Of a stretch of 20,896 nucleotides of DNA, positions 1-8,624 are shown piece after piece. Origin of the DNA: Acidithiobacillus sulfuriphilus (GTDB lineage Bacteria > Pseudomonadota > Gammaproteobacteria > Acidithiobacillales > Acidithiobacillaceae); NCBI RefSeq assembly GCF_003721225.1, contig NZ_RIZI01000146.1, positions 1-20,896 on the forward strand, given 5' to 3'. Within the stretch, counting starts at the first letter, position 1, and every line of letters begins with the position of its first letter. Below the pieces are notes generated by a model. That model ran no database searches, was not told the origin of the DNA, and was given only the letters and a program-made list of their open reading frames with translations. A program made the translations under genes and the position numbers.

Positions 1-191
1 ACATCCGCCACGCCAATACCGGCATCCTCGACTGGTTTTTCGAAAGCTACCGGCGGGCCGCCGCCGCGCGGCCCGGCCTGAGCCTGCAGGAGTGGATAGA
101 AAAAGACTATGACCGGGAGACCGTGCTCAAGAGCTTCCGCCCCTGGTACCGCCTGGACTGGCTCACCGACCGCCTCCTGCGCCGCGAATGA
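1..191 (+). CDS. 3' end of an unrecognised protein (partial, open at the window edge)
   Basis: An open frame (codons starting at position 3) runs from the left edge to a TGA at 189-191 and gives about 62 C-terminal residues. The fragment is rich in aromatic and charged residues (for example DWFFESYRR near the start and SFRPWYRLDWLTDRLLRRE at the end) and has a soluble look. I do not recognise the family. The TGA overlaps the ATG of waaA (ATGA, 188-191), so the two genes are probably co-transcribed and translationally coupled. A role in envelope or carbohydrate metabolism would be a guess from that neighbour only. Confidence 0.7.
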   Translation, partial: IRHANTGILDWFFESYRRAAAARPGLSLQEWIEKDYDRETVLKSFRPWYRLDWLTDRLLRRE

Positions 192-1447
192 TCCGCCGCC
201 TCTACGCCGGCCTGCTCTGCCTGCTCAGCCCCCTGGTGCTGGGCTTCACCCTCTGGCGCGCCTGGCGCCGTCCCGTTTATCGCCAACGCTGGTGGCAGCG
301 ATTCGGCTGGATACCGCTCAGCCGGGGCCCCGCCCCCCTGTGGGTGCATGCCGTCAGCGTCGGCGAGGCCATTGCCGCCATTCCCCTGGTGCACGCCCTG
401 CAGGAACGCTATCCCGGGCATCCCATCCTGATGAGCACCACCACCCCCACGGGGGCCGCCGTGGTGCGGGCACGGCTGGGCGAGGGCGTCACCCATGCCT
501 ATGCCCCCTATGACCTGCCGGCCGCCGTCGGGCGATTCCTCCGCCGCAGCCGCCCCGCCCTGGGCATCATCATGGAAACCGAGATCTGGCCCAATCTCTA
601 TCACGCCGCCGCCCGCCACGCCATCCCCCTGTATCTCTTCAACGCCCGCCTCTCGCCGCGCTCCCAGCGCGGTTACCAACGCTTTCACCGCCTGCTGGGG
701 CCAGCGCTGCAGAGCCTGCATGCCATAGCCGCGCAAAGCGAGGCCGACGCCGCGGCCTTCCGCGCCCTCGGCGCAATGCGGGTATGGGCCACCGGCAACC
801 TGAAATATGACCTGCCCGAGCAGGATGCCGTGCGCGCGGCGGGAGCCGCTCTGCGCCAGCCTTGGGGATACCGGCCGGTCTGGGTCTTCGGCTCTACCCA
901 CGCCGGCGAAGAAGAACTGGCCGTGGCCGTCTTGCGCACCCTGCGCCAGCGGTTTCCGCACCTTTTACTGGTCCTGGCGCCGCGCCATCCCGAGCGTTGC
1001 GCGAGCGTGGCCGCCCTCCTGGAGGCACAGGGTCTGCACGCCCAGCGGCGCTCCGCAGGACAGCCCGTGCGCCCGGAACAGGAGGTCTTGCTGGTGGACA
1101 CCCTGGGCGAGTTGCCCACCTTTTATGCCGCCGCCGACGTGGTGAGCGTGGGCGGCAGCTTTGTCCCCAAAGGCGGGCACAACCCCCTGGAGGCCGCCGC
1201 CCTGGCCAAGCCGGTGAGTTTCGGCCCGCACATGGAGAATTTCCGCGACATTGCCAGCACCCTGCTGGCCGCCGGGGCAGCCGTGCAGGCCGCCGACGGC
1301 AACGCCCTGGCCGTCACCCTGGCCCACTGGCTCACCGACCCCGCCGCTGCCCGGGAAATCGGTCGACACGGCCTGCGCGTGGTGCAAGCGCAGCGCGGCG
1401 CCTTGGCACGCAGCCTCGCCCTCCTGCCGGAACGGCTCCGAACCTAA
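188..1447 (+). CDS. waaA: 3-deoxy-D-manno-octulosonic acid (Kdo) transferase
   Basis: WaaA (KdtA) transfers Kdo from CMP-Kdo to lipid IVA at the cytoplasmic face of the inner membrane, the first step of LPS core assembly. The 419-aa length matches the family. A hydrophobic N-terminal anchor spans about residues 5-23. The sequence then shows the GT-B/GT30 landmarks: VHAVSVGE at 53-60, whose Glu60 fits the catalytic base; METEIWPN at 129-136; GNLKYD at 203-208; GSTHAGEEE at 235-243; and the CMP-Kdo-binding GGSFVPKGGHNPLE at 322-335. The ATG overlaps the stop of the upstream gene, which explains the lack of a strong ribosome-binding site. The gene ends in TAA, followed by a REP-like palindrome that separates it from the convergent ABC transporter. 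Whether the enzyme adds one or more Kdo residues cannot be read from the sequence. Confidence 0.95.
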   Translation: MIRRLYAGLLCLLSPLVLGFTLWRAWRRPVYRQRWWQRFGWIPLSRGPAPLWVHAVSVGEAIAAIPLVHALQERYPGHPILMSTTTPTGAAVVRARLGEGVTHAYAPYDLPAAVGRFLRRSRPALGIIMETEIWPNLYHAAARHAIPLYLFNARLSPRSQRGYQRFHRLLGPALQSLHAIAAQSEADAAAFRALGAMRVWATGNLKYDLPEQDAVRAAGAALRQPWGYRPVWVFGSTHAGEEELAVAVLRTLRQRFPHLLLVLAPRHPERCASVAALLEAQGLHAQRRSAGQPVRPEQEVLLVDTLGELPTFYAAADVVSVGGSFVPKGGHNPLEAAALAKPVSFGPHMENFRDIASTLLAAGAAVQAADGNALAVTLAHWLTDPAAAREIGRHGLRVVQAQRGALARSLALLPERLRT

Positions 1448-1476
1448 CAGTCAGGCCCTATGGCGAACCTGCAGGC

Positions 1477-1501
1477 GTAGGAGCGGCCCATGGCCGCGAT
1501 C
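1477..1501 (+). repeat. REP-like palindrome, copy A (single unit)
   Basis: A 25-bp element starts with the tetranucleotide GTAG. It contains the imperfect palindrome GCGGCC-CAT-GGCCGC (6-bp arms, 3-nt loop) and ends CGATC. It is identical over all 25 bases to 12670-12694. It lies in the 67-bp gap between the stops of waaA and the convergent ABC transporter, a typical place for REP elements. REP families beginning with GTAG are known to be mobilised by RAYT (IS200-like) transposases; no such gene is in this window. Membership of that class is inferred from form. Confidence 0.7.
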
Positions 1502-1514
1502 GGGTTACATAGAC

Positions 1515-3275
1515 TCACGCCGGCTGCGGCTGCAGGGGCGAGGCCCCTGGCAGCGTGACCGGCCCCAAGCGCCAGCGGCCCTCGCTCAACAGCTCCAGGC
1601 GCTGCTCGTGATATTGCAGGAGACTGGAACGGTGGCCGACGCTGATGATGGCGGTTTGGGGGAGTTCCTCGATGAGCATTTCATAGAGGCGTCCTTCCGC
1701 TGGCTCATCCAGGGCGGAAGTCGCCTCATCCATGAAGACCCACTGCGGCTTCTGCAGCAAGATACGGGCAAAGGCCAGGCGTTGTTGCTCTCCCAGAGAC
1801 AAGACATGGGCCCAGAGGCGGGCCTCATCCAGGCGCTCTGCCAAGCTGGCCATGCCGCAGAGCAGCAAGATCCCGCGCAGGCTTTCATCGCTCACCCCCG
1901 GCACGCCGAAGGGGTAGACCAGTACATCGCGCAGGGTACCCAAGGGCAGGTACGGCTTCTGCGGCAAAAAGAGGGGGCGATCGTTGCGCGGCATCTGCAC
2001 TGCCCCCTCGCCAAAGGGCCAGATGCCCGCCAAGGCCCGCACCAGGGTACTCTTGCCGCCCCCCGACGGTCCCATGATGAGCAAGCGCTGCCCCCGCTCC
2101 AGAGTGAAATCCAGATCATGGATCAACTCGCGGCCATCGGGAAGGCGCACGTTGAGATGCCGCACCGCCAGATGGGGGCCGTCCTCCCGGGTAATCTGGT
2201 AATGGGTCTCGCGGATCACCTGCACTTCATGCATGGCCTGCTCAAAGAAGCGTAGGCGATCCACCACCGCATGCCAGCTCGCCAAGCCGGTATAGCTATT
2301 GACGATGAAGGACAAGGCCCCCTGTACCTGGCCAAAAGCGCTGGAGATCTGCATGATGGTCCCCAGAGGGATGGCCTTGGCAAAATAGGCGGGCAAGCTC
2401 ACCAGCACCGGGAAGATGATGGCTGCCTGCCCATAGCCGGACACCCACCAGTTGAGGCGCTTGGTGCGCTTCATGATCTGCCAGAAATTGCCGAAGACAC
2501 TGGCGAAACGATTAAGGAAATGTTGCCGTTCCTGGGTCTCGCCCCCATAGAGGGCCACGCTTTCGCTATTTTCCCGCAGGCGCACGAGACTGAAACGAAA
2601 ATCCGCCTGAAAACGCTCCTGATTGAAATTGAGATTGATCAGGGGCCGCCCGATCCAGGCCGTGAGCACGGTGCCCAGGATGGCGTAAAGCAGCGCCGCC
2701 CAGACCAGATAACCGGGGATAATCCATCGCTGCCCATCCCAGGGAATGATGACATGGGAGGACAGATCCCAAAGCATGAAGACAAAGGCCGCGAGGGTCG
2801 TTATGGAACTCAGCACGCCGATGACGAGGTTCAGGGTCTGGGAGGTGAAGCTCGCCAGGTCCTCGCTGATACGCTGATCCGGGTTGTCGGTGCCGTCCCC
2901 CAGCACCTGCATGTGATAAAAAGTGCCCTTGTCCAGCCAGGCATCCAGATAATGCTCGGTGAGCCAGCGCCGCCAGCGGATCTCCAGCATTTGTGTGAGA
3001 TAGGTCTGATAAACCGCGGCGATGATATAGGGCGTGACGAGGATGGCGAAGATGAGGAGCTGGTGCCAGGCCGCCGGCGCGTCGTAACGCTGCAAGGCAT
3101 TCCAGAACGTGTTATACCATTCCGTAATGCGGTAGGAGATGAATACCATGAGGAGATTGAGCAGCACCACGAGGGCGAAGAGCCCCCGCGCCAACCAGCG
3201 TTCCTCGGAGCGCCACCAGTAGGGCTTGGTGAGCAGCCACAGGTCACGGAAAAAGGCACGGTTGAATTGCTGCAT
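1515..3275 (-). CDS. ABC transporter, fused permease/ATPase, YddA/SbmA-BacA-like
   Basis: This is a half-transporter of 586 aa. An N-terminal membrane domain of the SbmA/BacA/ABCD type occupies about residues 1-340 (hydrophobic segments near 30-50, 75-95, 150-172 and 188-210, with NPDQRISEDL at about 131-140). It is fused to an ATPase with Walker A GPSGGGKST (about 402-410), an LSLGEQQ signature (about 492-498), Walker B VFMDEA (about 513-518) and the H-loop His in SVGHRS. It should work as a dimer in the inner membrane. The family includes YddA and the BacA-related importers of peptides and vitamin B12, but the substrate here is unknown. Two in-frame ATGs exist, at 3281 and 3275. The Shine-Dalgarno AGAGG (3282-3286) touches the first and is 6 nt from the second, so 3275 is preferred. 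The neighbouring DsrE-like gene is divergent. Confidence 0.9.
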   Translation of the reverse strand: MQQFNRAFFRDLWLLTKPYWWRSEERWLARGLFALVVLLNLLMVFISYRITEWYNTFWNALQRYDAPAAWHQLLIFAILVTPYIIAAVYQTYLTQMLEIRWRRWLTEHYLDAWLDKGTFYHMQVLGDGTDNPDQRISEDLASFTSQTLNLVIGVLSSITTLAAFVFMLWDLSSHVIIPWDGQRWIIPGYLVWAALLYAILGTVLTAWIGRPLINLNFNQERFQADFRFSLVRLRENSESVALYGGETQERQHFLNRFASVFGNFWQIMKRTKRLNWWVSGYGQAAIIFPVLVSLPAYFAKAIPLGTIMQISSAFGQVQGALSFIVNSYTGLASWHAVVDRLRFFEQAMHEVQVIRETHYQITREDGPHLAVRHLNVRLPDGRELIHDLDFTLERGQRLLIMGPSGGGKSTLVRALAGIWPFGEGAVQMPRNDRPLFLPQKPYLPLGTLRDVLVYPFGVPGVSDESLRGILLLCGMASLAERLDEARLWAHVLSLGEQQRLAFARILLQKPQWVFMDEATSALDEPAEGRLYEMLIEELPQTAIISVGHRSSLLQYHEQRLELLSEGRWRLGPVTLPGASPLQPQPA

Positions 3276-3490
3276 AGGCATCCTCTAAAAACTTCGCCAA
3301 AGATACGGCTTGATTTTTGCATAACATCCTGCCCAGGACAGTTCGCAAAACTGCAAGGCAAGTCCCCGGCGGGCCCCCAAGGACAGTCGGCCTCCGGAAT
3401 TTTGCGCATTGCCCTTTCCCGTGCACCAACCCCATGGGGGCAAAGGCAGGCCTGCCCCCCTGACCAAAAGCAGCCAGCAAGGAGGATAAC
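3276..3490. other. Divergent intergenic region (ABC transporter / DsrE-like gene)
   Basis: About 210 bp without a gene. It must hold the promoters of the divergent genes, but I see no convincing -35/-10 pair. Just before the dsrE ribosome-binding site is a GC-rich inverted repeat. GGGGGCA (3436-3442) can pair with TGCCCCC (3453-3459), and the 12-bp perfect palindrome GGCAGGCCTGCC lies at 3445-3456. It may form a hairpin in the dsrE leader. Confidence 0.5.
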
Positions 3491-3970
3491 ATGGCCCAAT
3501 CGGAAAACCATTCCCGTCGTCGCTTCCTGGGCAGCCTCGCCGCTGCCGCCGGCGCCACCGCCCTGGTGAGCGGCAAGAGCGAAGCCGAAGGCCTCATGGG
3601 GCCCAGCAAAAACAAGATCGTTTACCAGCTCAACCAGTCGGAGCCGGCCTACATCCTGGAGATACTCCATAGCGCCGCCGTGGTCCTGCAGCATTTCAAC
3701 AGCGACGCCGACATCGTCATCACCTGTTTCGGCCCGGGCATCTGGCTGCTGGTGAAGCCCGCCAAGAACAAGCACCACTATGAAAAATTCATTCTCGAAC
3801 AGGTGCAGAGTCTGGCCATGTACGAGGTGAGCTTCCACGCCTGCGAGCAGACCATGAAGACCGTCAAAATTGATGATGCCGACCTGATCCCGGAGGCCAA
3901 GCGCGTATTCAGCGGCGCCGTGGACCTCATGACCCTGCAACAGCGGGGTTTTGCCTATATTGCTTGGTAA
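3491..3970 (+). CDS. DsrE/DsrF-like family protein with Tat signal peptide
   Basis: A 159-aa protein preceded by an excellent Shine-Dalgarno (AAGGAGG, 3479-3485). The N-terminus carries a twin-arginine signal: SRRRFLG at residues 8-14, followed by an Ala-rich hydrophobic stretch to about residue 26. This predicts folding in the cytoplasm and export to the periplasm. From about residue 42 the sequence matches the small DsrE-like fold (KIVYQLN, then a helix ending DADIVITCFGPG, the segment FHACEQTMKT, and the ending LQQRGFAYIAW). Cys79 and Cys118 are at family positions, and Cys118 in HACEQTMK is the likely sulfur-handling residue. DsrE relatives carry persulfide sulfur or bind small ligands; an exported version fits periplasmic sulfur metabolism, but the partner is unknown. 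The last 44 bp overlap the end of the convergent amidase gene. Confidence 0.85.
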   Translation: MAQSENHSRRRFLGSLAAAAGATALVSGKSEAEGLMGPSKNKIVYQLNQSEPAYILEILHSAAVVLQHFNSDADIVITCFGPGIWLLVKPAKNKHHYEKFILEQVQSLAMYEVSFHACEQTMKTVKIDDADLIPEAKRVFSGAVDLMTLQQRGFAYIAW

Positions 3971-4781
3971 GGGGGGGCCGGCAAGCGCGGCGGTGTTCCA
4001 GGGCGGGAAGGGCGGCGCGGCATTGGCCGAGGAAGTCGAGGTCCAGATGCGCCATACAGACCCCCGGACCTTTGTCGAGGCGACCCAGCACCGTTCCCCA
4101 GGGGTCGATGACCTGGCTGCCGCCAAAAGTCTCGCGGCCGTTGTCGTGGTCACCGCCCTGATCGGCGGCCAGGACGAAGGCGAGATTTTCAATGGCCCGC
4201 GCGCGCAGCAGCACATCCCAGTGCGCCAGCCCCGTCCGCTGGGTGAAGGCGCTGGGCACCACCAGTAATTCGGCCCCCGCATAGGCCCGATAGAGTTCGG
4301 GAAAGCGCAGGTCGTAGCAAATGGACAGGCCCATCCGTCCCCACGGGGTTGCCACCAGGACCGGCTCCTTTCCCGGCGCAATGCTGCGCGACTCGCGATA
4401 GGATTCGCCGCCCCCCAGGTCCACATCAAAGAGATGGATCTTGTCATAGCGCGCCCGGCGCTGACCCTGCTCGTCATAAACCAGGCAGGCGGCATGACAG
4501 CGCCCATCGCCGGCGGCCAGGGGCATACTGCCACCCACCAGCCAGAGACCCAAACGCCGGGCCTGGGCGGCCAGCCAGTCCTGGATGGGGCCTTCGCCGT
4601 CGGCCTCCATGATGGCCAGCTTGTCCGTTTCCTCCCGCCCCATCAAGGCGAAGTTCTCCGGCAGGAGCACCAGCCGTGCCCCCTGCGCCGCCGCCCGATC
4701 CAGCAGTAGGGCCGCGGCGGCGAGGTTTTCCGCCACCTCTGCCGTAGCCACCATCTGCACTACCGCCACCGTCACGATCAT
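3927..4781 (-). CDS. Carbon-nitrogen hydrolase, Nit1-like (deaminated glutathione amidase type)
   Basis: A 284-aa cytoplasmic nitrilase-superfamily amidase. The Glu-Lys-Cys triad is visible: Glu42 in LLPENFAL, Lys114 in YDKIHLFDVD and Cys155 in SICYDLRFPE. YDKIHLFDVD, CYDLRFPELYR and HWDVLLRARAIEN are typical of the Nit1/YbeM branch, which repairs deaminated glutathione; substrate assignment remains by similarity. The ATG at 4779-4781 has AAAGGAGA about 9 nt upstream and overlaps the stop of the yhdP-like gene (ATGA, 4778-4781), which decides this start over in-frame upstream ones. The yhdP-amidase order is known from pseudomonads, where tldD usually follows. Here tldD is absent, and the reading frame runs about 18 residues past the usual family end (after ALEHRRA) into the complement of the DsrE-like gene. 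Confidence 0.9.
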   Translation of the reverse strand: MIVTVAVVQMVATAEVAENLAAAALLLDRAAAQGARLVLLPENFALMGREETDKLAIMEADGEGPIQDWLAAQARRLGLWLVGGSMPLAAGDGRCHAACLVYDEQGQRRARYDKIHLFDVDLGGGESYRESRSIAPGKEPVLVATPWGRMGLSICYDLRFPELYRAYAGAELLVVPSAFTQRTGLAHWDVLLRARAIENLAFVLAADQGGDHDNGRETFGGSQVIDPWGTVLGRLDKGPGVCMAHLDLDFLGQCRAALPALEHRRACRPPLTKQYRQNPAVAGS

Positions 4782-7700
4782 GGGCTTGTCTCCTTTGCGT
4801 GAACGCTGCGTACCACGGGATGATCCCAGGGGCCTTGCACTCGATATTCCCATTCTACCACCTTGCCGCTGCGGCCAAAGAGGGCTGGGCCGAGCAGCGG
4901 AAAGTGGCCAATGAGCAGATCCACGCTTTGCAGAGGATAGACCTGCAGGGCCAGATTCAGATCGTGCCGCTGCAGATCCACCGAACCCTCCGCCTTGGCC
5001 TCAACGGCACTGGACTGGAGGACGACGTTGCGACTCGTGGCCACCCCCTCATCCAGGGCAAAATCACCGCTGAGCCGGGAAAAGAACAGCCCGTTACCAA
5101 AAAGCGGACGGTAATTAAAAGTAAGCACGTCGCTCAAGAGGCTGGTCGGGTTGACCAAAACCAGCCAGGCAAGGCCGGCACCCAGTTTGCCCAAACGCCC
5201 ATCCTGGAGGGTGAGGCGGACGCTGCCATGGAGATGCGCCAGGGCAAAATCCCAGGGTGGGCCGGGCCAGTGGAGATCGCCCTCGGATCGGGCGCGGGCA
5301 TAATCGAGGCTATCCACCCCCAAGGTCCGCAGGAAAGGGGCAGTGTCAACGGCCTGCATCTGGCCATGAAAACGTGAGCTTCCCGCCCCCCGGCCCAGCC
5401 ACTCCCCGGCCAGCGTCCAGCGACTTCCCGCCCATTGCGCGCTTACCTGGGGAAACTGCCAGCCCGTGGCGTTGCGGTGGCCCTCCAGGGAAAAGTCCTG
5501 CAGGGCATGACCGTCCCATTGCAGGCGGGCGATATGCGCCGTAAGCGCTAGGGGCGATCCTCCCGGATGGCCGGCGACATCCGGGGCAGTACCCTGACCC
5601 TTTGCCAACGGGGGGATGTCCAGGTGCTGCAGTTGCACGCTGAAGCGCGCGGGGGCGGCCTCATAGCGGAGCTGTCCGGCAACGGCGGGACCGCCCAACT
5701 GCAGCGCGAGGCCGTCGCCGGCCGCCTGGCCCTGCAGGGTGACATCGGGCCAATCCCGGCCCAGGAACTGCACACTTTGCCAGTGGGAGCGCAGGATCAG
5801 GGTCGGCCAGGCGGTAAGGCCCGCAGCGCTGCCATGCAAGACCTGCAGCCAAGCGTCCACGGGCAGCACTCCGCCCCGGCCGGTGAGCAGGATACCGGCC
5901 GGCGGCAGCGGCGGTGCGGTGTGGCCATCCAATTGCCAGCTCCCAGCCGCCAGTTGCCAGCGGTTCTGCTGCCGTTGCCAGACCAGGCTGCCGGCCTGGG
6001 CAGCAGCGTGCACGTTGACGCGCAACCGGCTGCTGAGATCGCCCTGACCGGAAATCGCCACGCTGCCCGCCGATCCAGCCACCCGGTTCAGCGGCGATGG
6101 CAGCCGGCTCGCCAAGCCCTGCAGATCGCCCTGGGCCCGAAACTGCAGATCATCCCCCGCCAAGACCCCCTCGCCGCTGTAGGGCAGCAGGCCGGAAATG
6201 GCGCCAAACGCAGGCAGGTCCAAGGGCTGGGCAGCGGCAGCGGGCTGCAGGGCACCCTGGGTCTGGAACTGTAAGCGGGCGGTTTTTTCCAGATCCCCGG
6301 CCTGGAGCGTCATCTGCAAGGGGCCGCCCAAAAACCGGCCTTTCAGGGATTGCGCCAAGATCTGGTCACGACTGAACACGATGGGACCGTTGAGGGCATC
6401 GGCACGCCATGGACCCCAAGAGAAATCAGCCTGATGGAGATCCAAGCGCCCTGTCACGGTCGTTTTCGCCGGGCCGAAGGGAACCTGCAAGAGCAACTGC
6501 AGCCGTCCCTGTCCGTCCATCTGGATGGGCGCCGCGCCCAGGGCCTTGGCCCGCAGAATCGGCGAGTTGCGCAAAAAACGCAGTACGGCGGGCAATGGCA
6601 GCAGCGACTGGATCCCTACCTGGAGCACCTGATGGCTGGCGAAGACGTCGGCCACCTCCGCCTGTGCCTGGGCAACGGGCGTCCCGAGGATGCTGCCGTG
6701 CTGGCTGCTGATCTGCAGATGCCCTCCCTGCCATTGCAAATGGGCATCGAGATCCGCGACGGCCGGCCACTCGGGCGCATAGCGCAGGGCGACGTTCTGG
6801 AAATCGGCATCCAGCGCAAAGACACCCGCCCCGGGATTCCGGAACGGAAAGTCGCGCAACGGTCCCCGCAGCACCAGATCCGCCTGGCGCATGGTGCCGG
6901 TGCTAAAACTGGTCTGCAGCCAATGGCGAAAACCGGCGTCGATGCCCTCCAAGGGGGCTAGACGGGAGATCATGTCCATGGGCAGATCGGCCAGATGCAG
7001 ATGCAGGTCGACCCTGTCTCCCTGGGGGGGGCCGCTTTGCCAATGCAACCGTCCGCGTAGATGGCCGGGCGCTGCCAGGCGCAGGTCATCGGCAACAACG
7101 GACCAACCGCCATCCTGAGGCGCTGCCGTTACCCGCGCGGCTGCGCCGCGCAGGGTCAGGGGGGCGGCAAGGAGCCGGGGCCAATGCAAATCCAGCCTGG
7201 GACTATCCAGATCCAGGTGCAGCGCCTGAGGCCCGGCAGCGAGGCCGCCAGTCAGTCCCTCCATCCCCGGCCATGGGCCGTGGGGAGCAAAGCCTACCCC
7301 ATCCAGGCGCGTAGTCAGCTCCCAACTCGCCGGCCGCGACGGCAGTCCGCTCTGCCAGCGCAGATCCAATGCCTGCAAACGCCCGTGGACGGGACTGTCG
7401 AGCAACCAGCGCCCCGCCGCCGGCAAGCAGTCCGGAGGAAGCGCATGGACCAGCGCAAATGGCAGCGCCGGGCTCTGCACCTGCACGATCCAGCCTTTGC
7501 GCCAGTCCAGGTGGACCTGTCCCTGCAAAGGCGCACCGGGCAAACCCGCCCAGCGCAAATCCGTCACTGTCAGCAGGCCGTGCCCGCTTTCCCCCTGCCA
7601 GCGCCACTGGGCATGCAGACCCGGCAAGCGCAAAGCCGACCCGCTGCCGCCATGGACCTGCTGCAAATCCAGCCAGCCCGACCCCCCCCGCCATACCCCG

Positions 7701-8587
7701 TCGCGCCATTGCAACTGCGCCTTGCCGCTTACCTCGCCCTGCCACTGCGACAGGCTACCCAGCAGGTTCAAGGGCAAGTGCTCCACCGTCAGGTTCCCTT
7801 CGCCCAAGGAGCGGCGGGGCGTGGCGAAGATCCCATGCAAAACGCCCGCATAATGCAGGTAACCAGTAGGGGACCAGCGTAGTTGGGCTTGAACCCTGGG
7901 GCGAAACCCGCCCGAGCTGCGCCATTGCAGGTGCAGATCCTGGGGGCGCTCCCGTTCCTGGGCCTGCCAGACCAGCGTCACCCGCTGCAGATCCATGCGC
8001 GCCCAGTCCAGGTTGACGGGCAGCGCCCCGGCGCCCTGCCCCAGAACCTTGCCCGCCACCCGCCAGCGGCCATCCGTTCCCTGCCGCACCTGCACGCGGG
8101 CACTGTCCACCTGCAGGTCGCGGGCGATATAATCCCCCCAGAGCAAGGGCAGCGCATAGAGGCGCAAGCGGAAGGCATGTATTTCCAGAACGGGATCTGC
8201 GGCCGGCCCGGCACGCAGATCCCGCACTGTCAGCCAGGGCCCCCAGTCCCAACCCAACTGCAGGCCGCGGACCGTTACGGGTGCGCCCAACTGCACGGCC
8301 AACTCCTGGGCAAGGAGGGGGCGCAGGGCATCCAGACGGGGCAGCGCCAGGAGATAAAAAGCCGCCGCGGCCCCGATGGCCAGCGTAGGCAGCACGGCCA
8401 GCAGCCAGAGCAGCGCGCGGCGCAAGCCGCCAAAACGTGGCCAAAAACGAAGGGCACGCAGCGACAACAGGATGACCCTACCCGCCCACGTCGGGGCAGG
8501 GGATCGCGGCCGCAGCGGCACGCAGGGACGCGCGCCATCCGCACTCCCCAAGTGCAGGCAGCAACGGCCTATGGCAGGTCGGAACAC
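4778..8587 (-). CDS. yhdP: YhdP-family AsmA-like membrane protein (DUF3971 / AsmA-like C-terminal region)
   Basis: A very large protein (up to 1269 aa) with one N-terminal transmembrane segment (about residues 57-80 from the first possible start). A long beta-rich periplasmic body follows, and the C-terminus is AsmA-like (SGDFALDEGVATSRNVV, then GSVDLQRHDLNLALQV, ending in YRVQGPWDHP). YhdP-type proteins are bridge-like lipid carriers that help move phospholipid to the outer membrane in E. coli; the same role is inferred here. The start is unsettled. 8587 is the outermost GTG, without a Shine-Dalgarno, while an in-frame TTG at 8465-8467 puts the membrane anchor close to the N-terminus as in homologues and is my preferred start. 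The stop overlaps the amidase start (ATGA), so the pair is an operon. glnE is divergent. Confidence 0.88.
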   Translation of the reverse strand: MFRPAIGRCCLHLGSADGARPCVPLRPRSPAPTWAGRVILLSLRALRFWPRFGGLRRALLWLLAVLPTLAIGAAAAFYLLALPRLDALRPLLAQELAVQLGAPVTVRGLQLGWDWGPWLTVRDLRAGPAADPVLEIHAFRLRLYALPLLWGDYIARDLQVDSARVQVRQGTDGRWRVAGKVLGQGAGALPVNLDWARMDLQRVTLVWQAQERERPQDLHLQWRSSGGFRPRVQAQLRWSPTGYLHYAGVLHGIFATPRRSLGEGNLTVEHLPLNLLGSLSQWQGEVSGKAQLQWRDGVWRGGSGWLDLQQVHGGSGSALRLPGLHAQWRWQGESGHGLLTVTDLRWAGLPGAPLQGQVHLDWRKGWIVQVQSPALPFALVHALPPDCLPAAGRWLLDSPVHGRLQALDLRWQSGLPSRPASWELTTRLDGVGFAPHGPWPGMEGLTGGLAAGPQALHLDLDSPRLDLHWPRLLAAPLTLRGAAARVTAAPQDGGWSVVADDLRLAAPGHLRGRLHWQSGPPQGDRVDLHLHLADLPMDMISRLAPLEGIDAGFRHWLQTSFSTGTMRQADLVLRGPLRDFPFRNPGAGVFALDADFQNVALRYAPEWPAVADLDAHLQWQGGHLQISSQHGSILGTPVAQAQAEVADVFASHQVLQVGIQSLLPLPAVLRFLRNSPILRAKALGAAPIQMDGQGRLQLLLQVPFGPAKTTVTGRLDLHQADFSWGPWRADALNGPIVFSRDQILAQSLKGRFLGGPLQMTLQAGDLEKTARLQFQTQGALQPAAAAQPLDLPAFGAISGLLPYSGEGVLAGDDLQFRAQGDLQGLASRLPSPLNRVAGSAGSVAISGQGDLSSRLRVNVHAAAQAGSLVWQRQQNRWQLAAGSWQLDGHTAPPLPPAGILLTGRGGVLPVDAWLQVLHGSAAGLTAWPTLILRSHWQSVQFLGRDWPDVTLQGQAAGDGLALQLGGPAVAGQLRYEAAPARFSVQLQHLDIPPLAKGQGTAPDVAGHPGGSPLALTAHIARLQWDGHALQDFSLEGHRNATGWQFPQVSAQWAGSRWTLAGEWLGRGAGSSRFHGQMQAVDTAPFLRTLGVDSLDYARARSEGDLHWPGPPWDFALAHLHGSVRLTLQDGRLGKLGAGLAWLVLVNPTSLLSDVLTFNYRPLFGNGLFFSRLSGDFALDEGVATSRNVVLQSSAVEAKAEGSVDLQRHDLNLALQVYPLQSVDLLIGHFPLLGPALFGRSGKVVEWEYRVQGPWDHPVVRSVHAKETSP

Positions 8588-8624
8588 TCAGCATGAAGCA
8601 CACTATAGTAGGGACGGGGGGCAA
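8588..8624. other. Divergent yhdP-like/glnE intergenic region
   Basis: Short spacer, extended to 8468-8624 if yhdP begins at the TTG. TATAGT at 8604-8609 could be a -10 for glnE, but no good -35 lies 16-18 bp upstream. The same palindromic ACTATAGT could serve the opposite strand (TACTAT with CTGACA 15 bp upstream). Neither is a firm promoter call. Confidence 0.3.

Noticed and set aside
2831..4534. Open frame of 567 codons on the minus strand across the ABC transporter, DsrE-like and amidase genes
   Set aside because: It spans parts of three well-supported genes in another frame and has no recognisable domain.
4782..4853. Extension of the amidase to a start at 4853
   Set aside because: The additional 24 residues are not family-like. 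ATG 4781 has AAAGGAGA and forms the ATGA overlap with the upstream gene.
8376..8624. Upstream extension of glnE to 8376
   Set aside because: It lies antisense to the membrane-anchor region of the yhdP-like gene, is Arg/Ser-rich, and would exceed the usual GlnE length by 83 residues.
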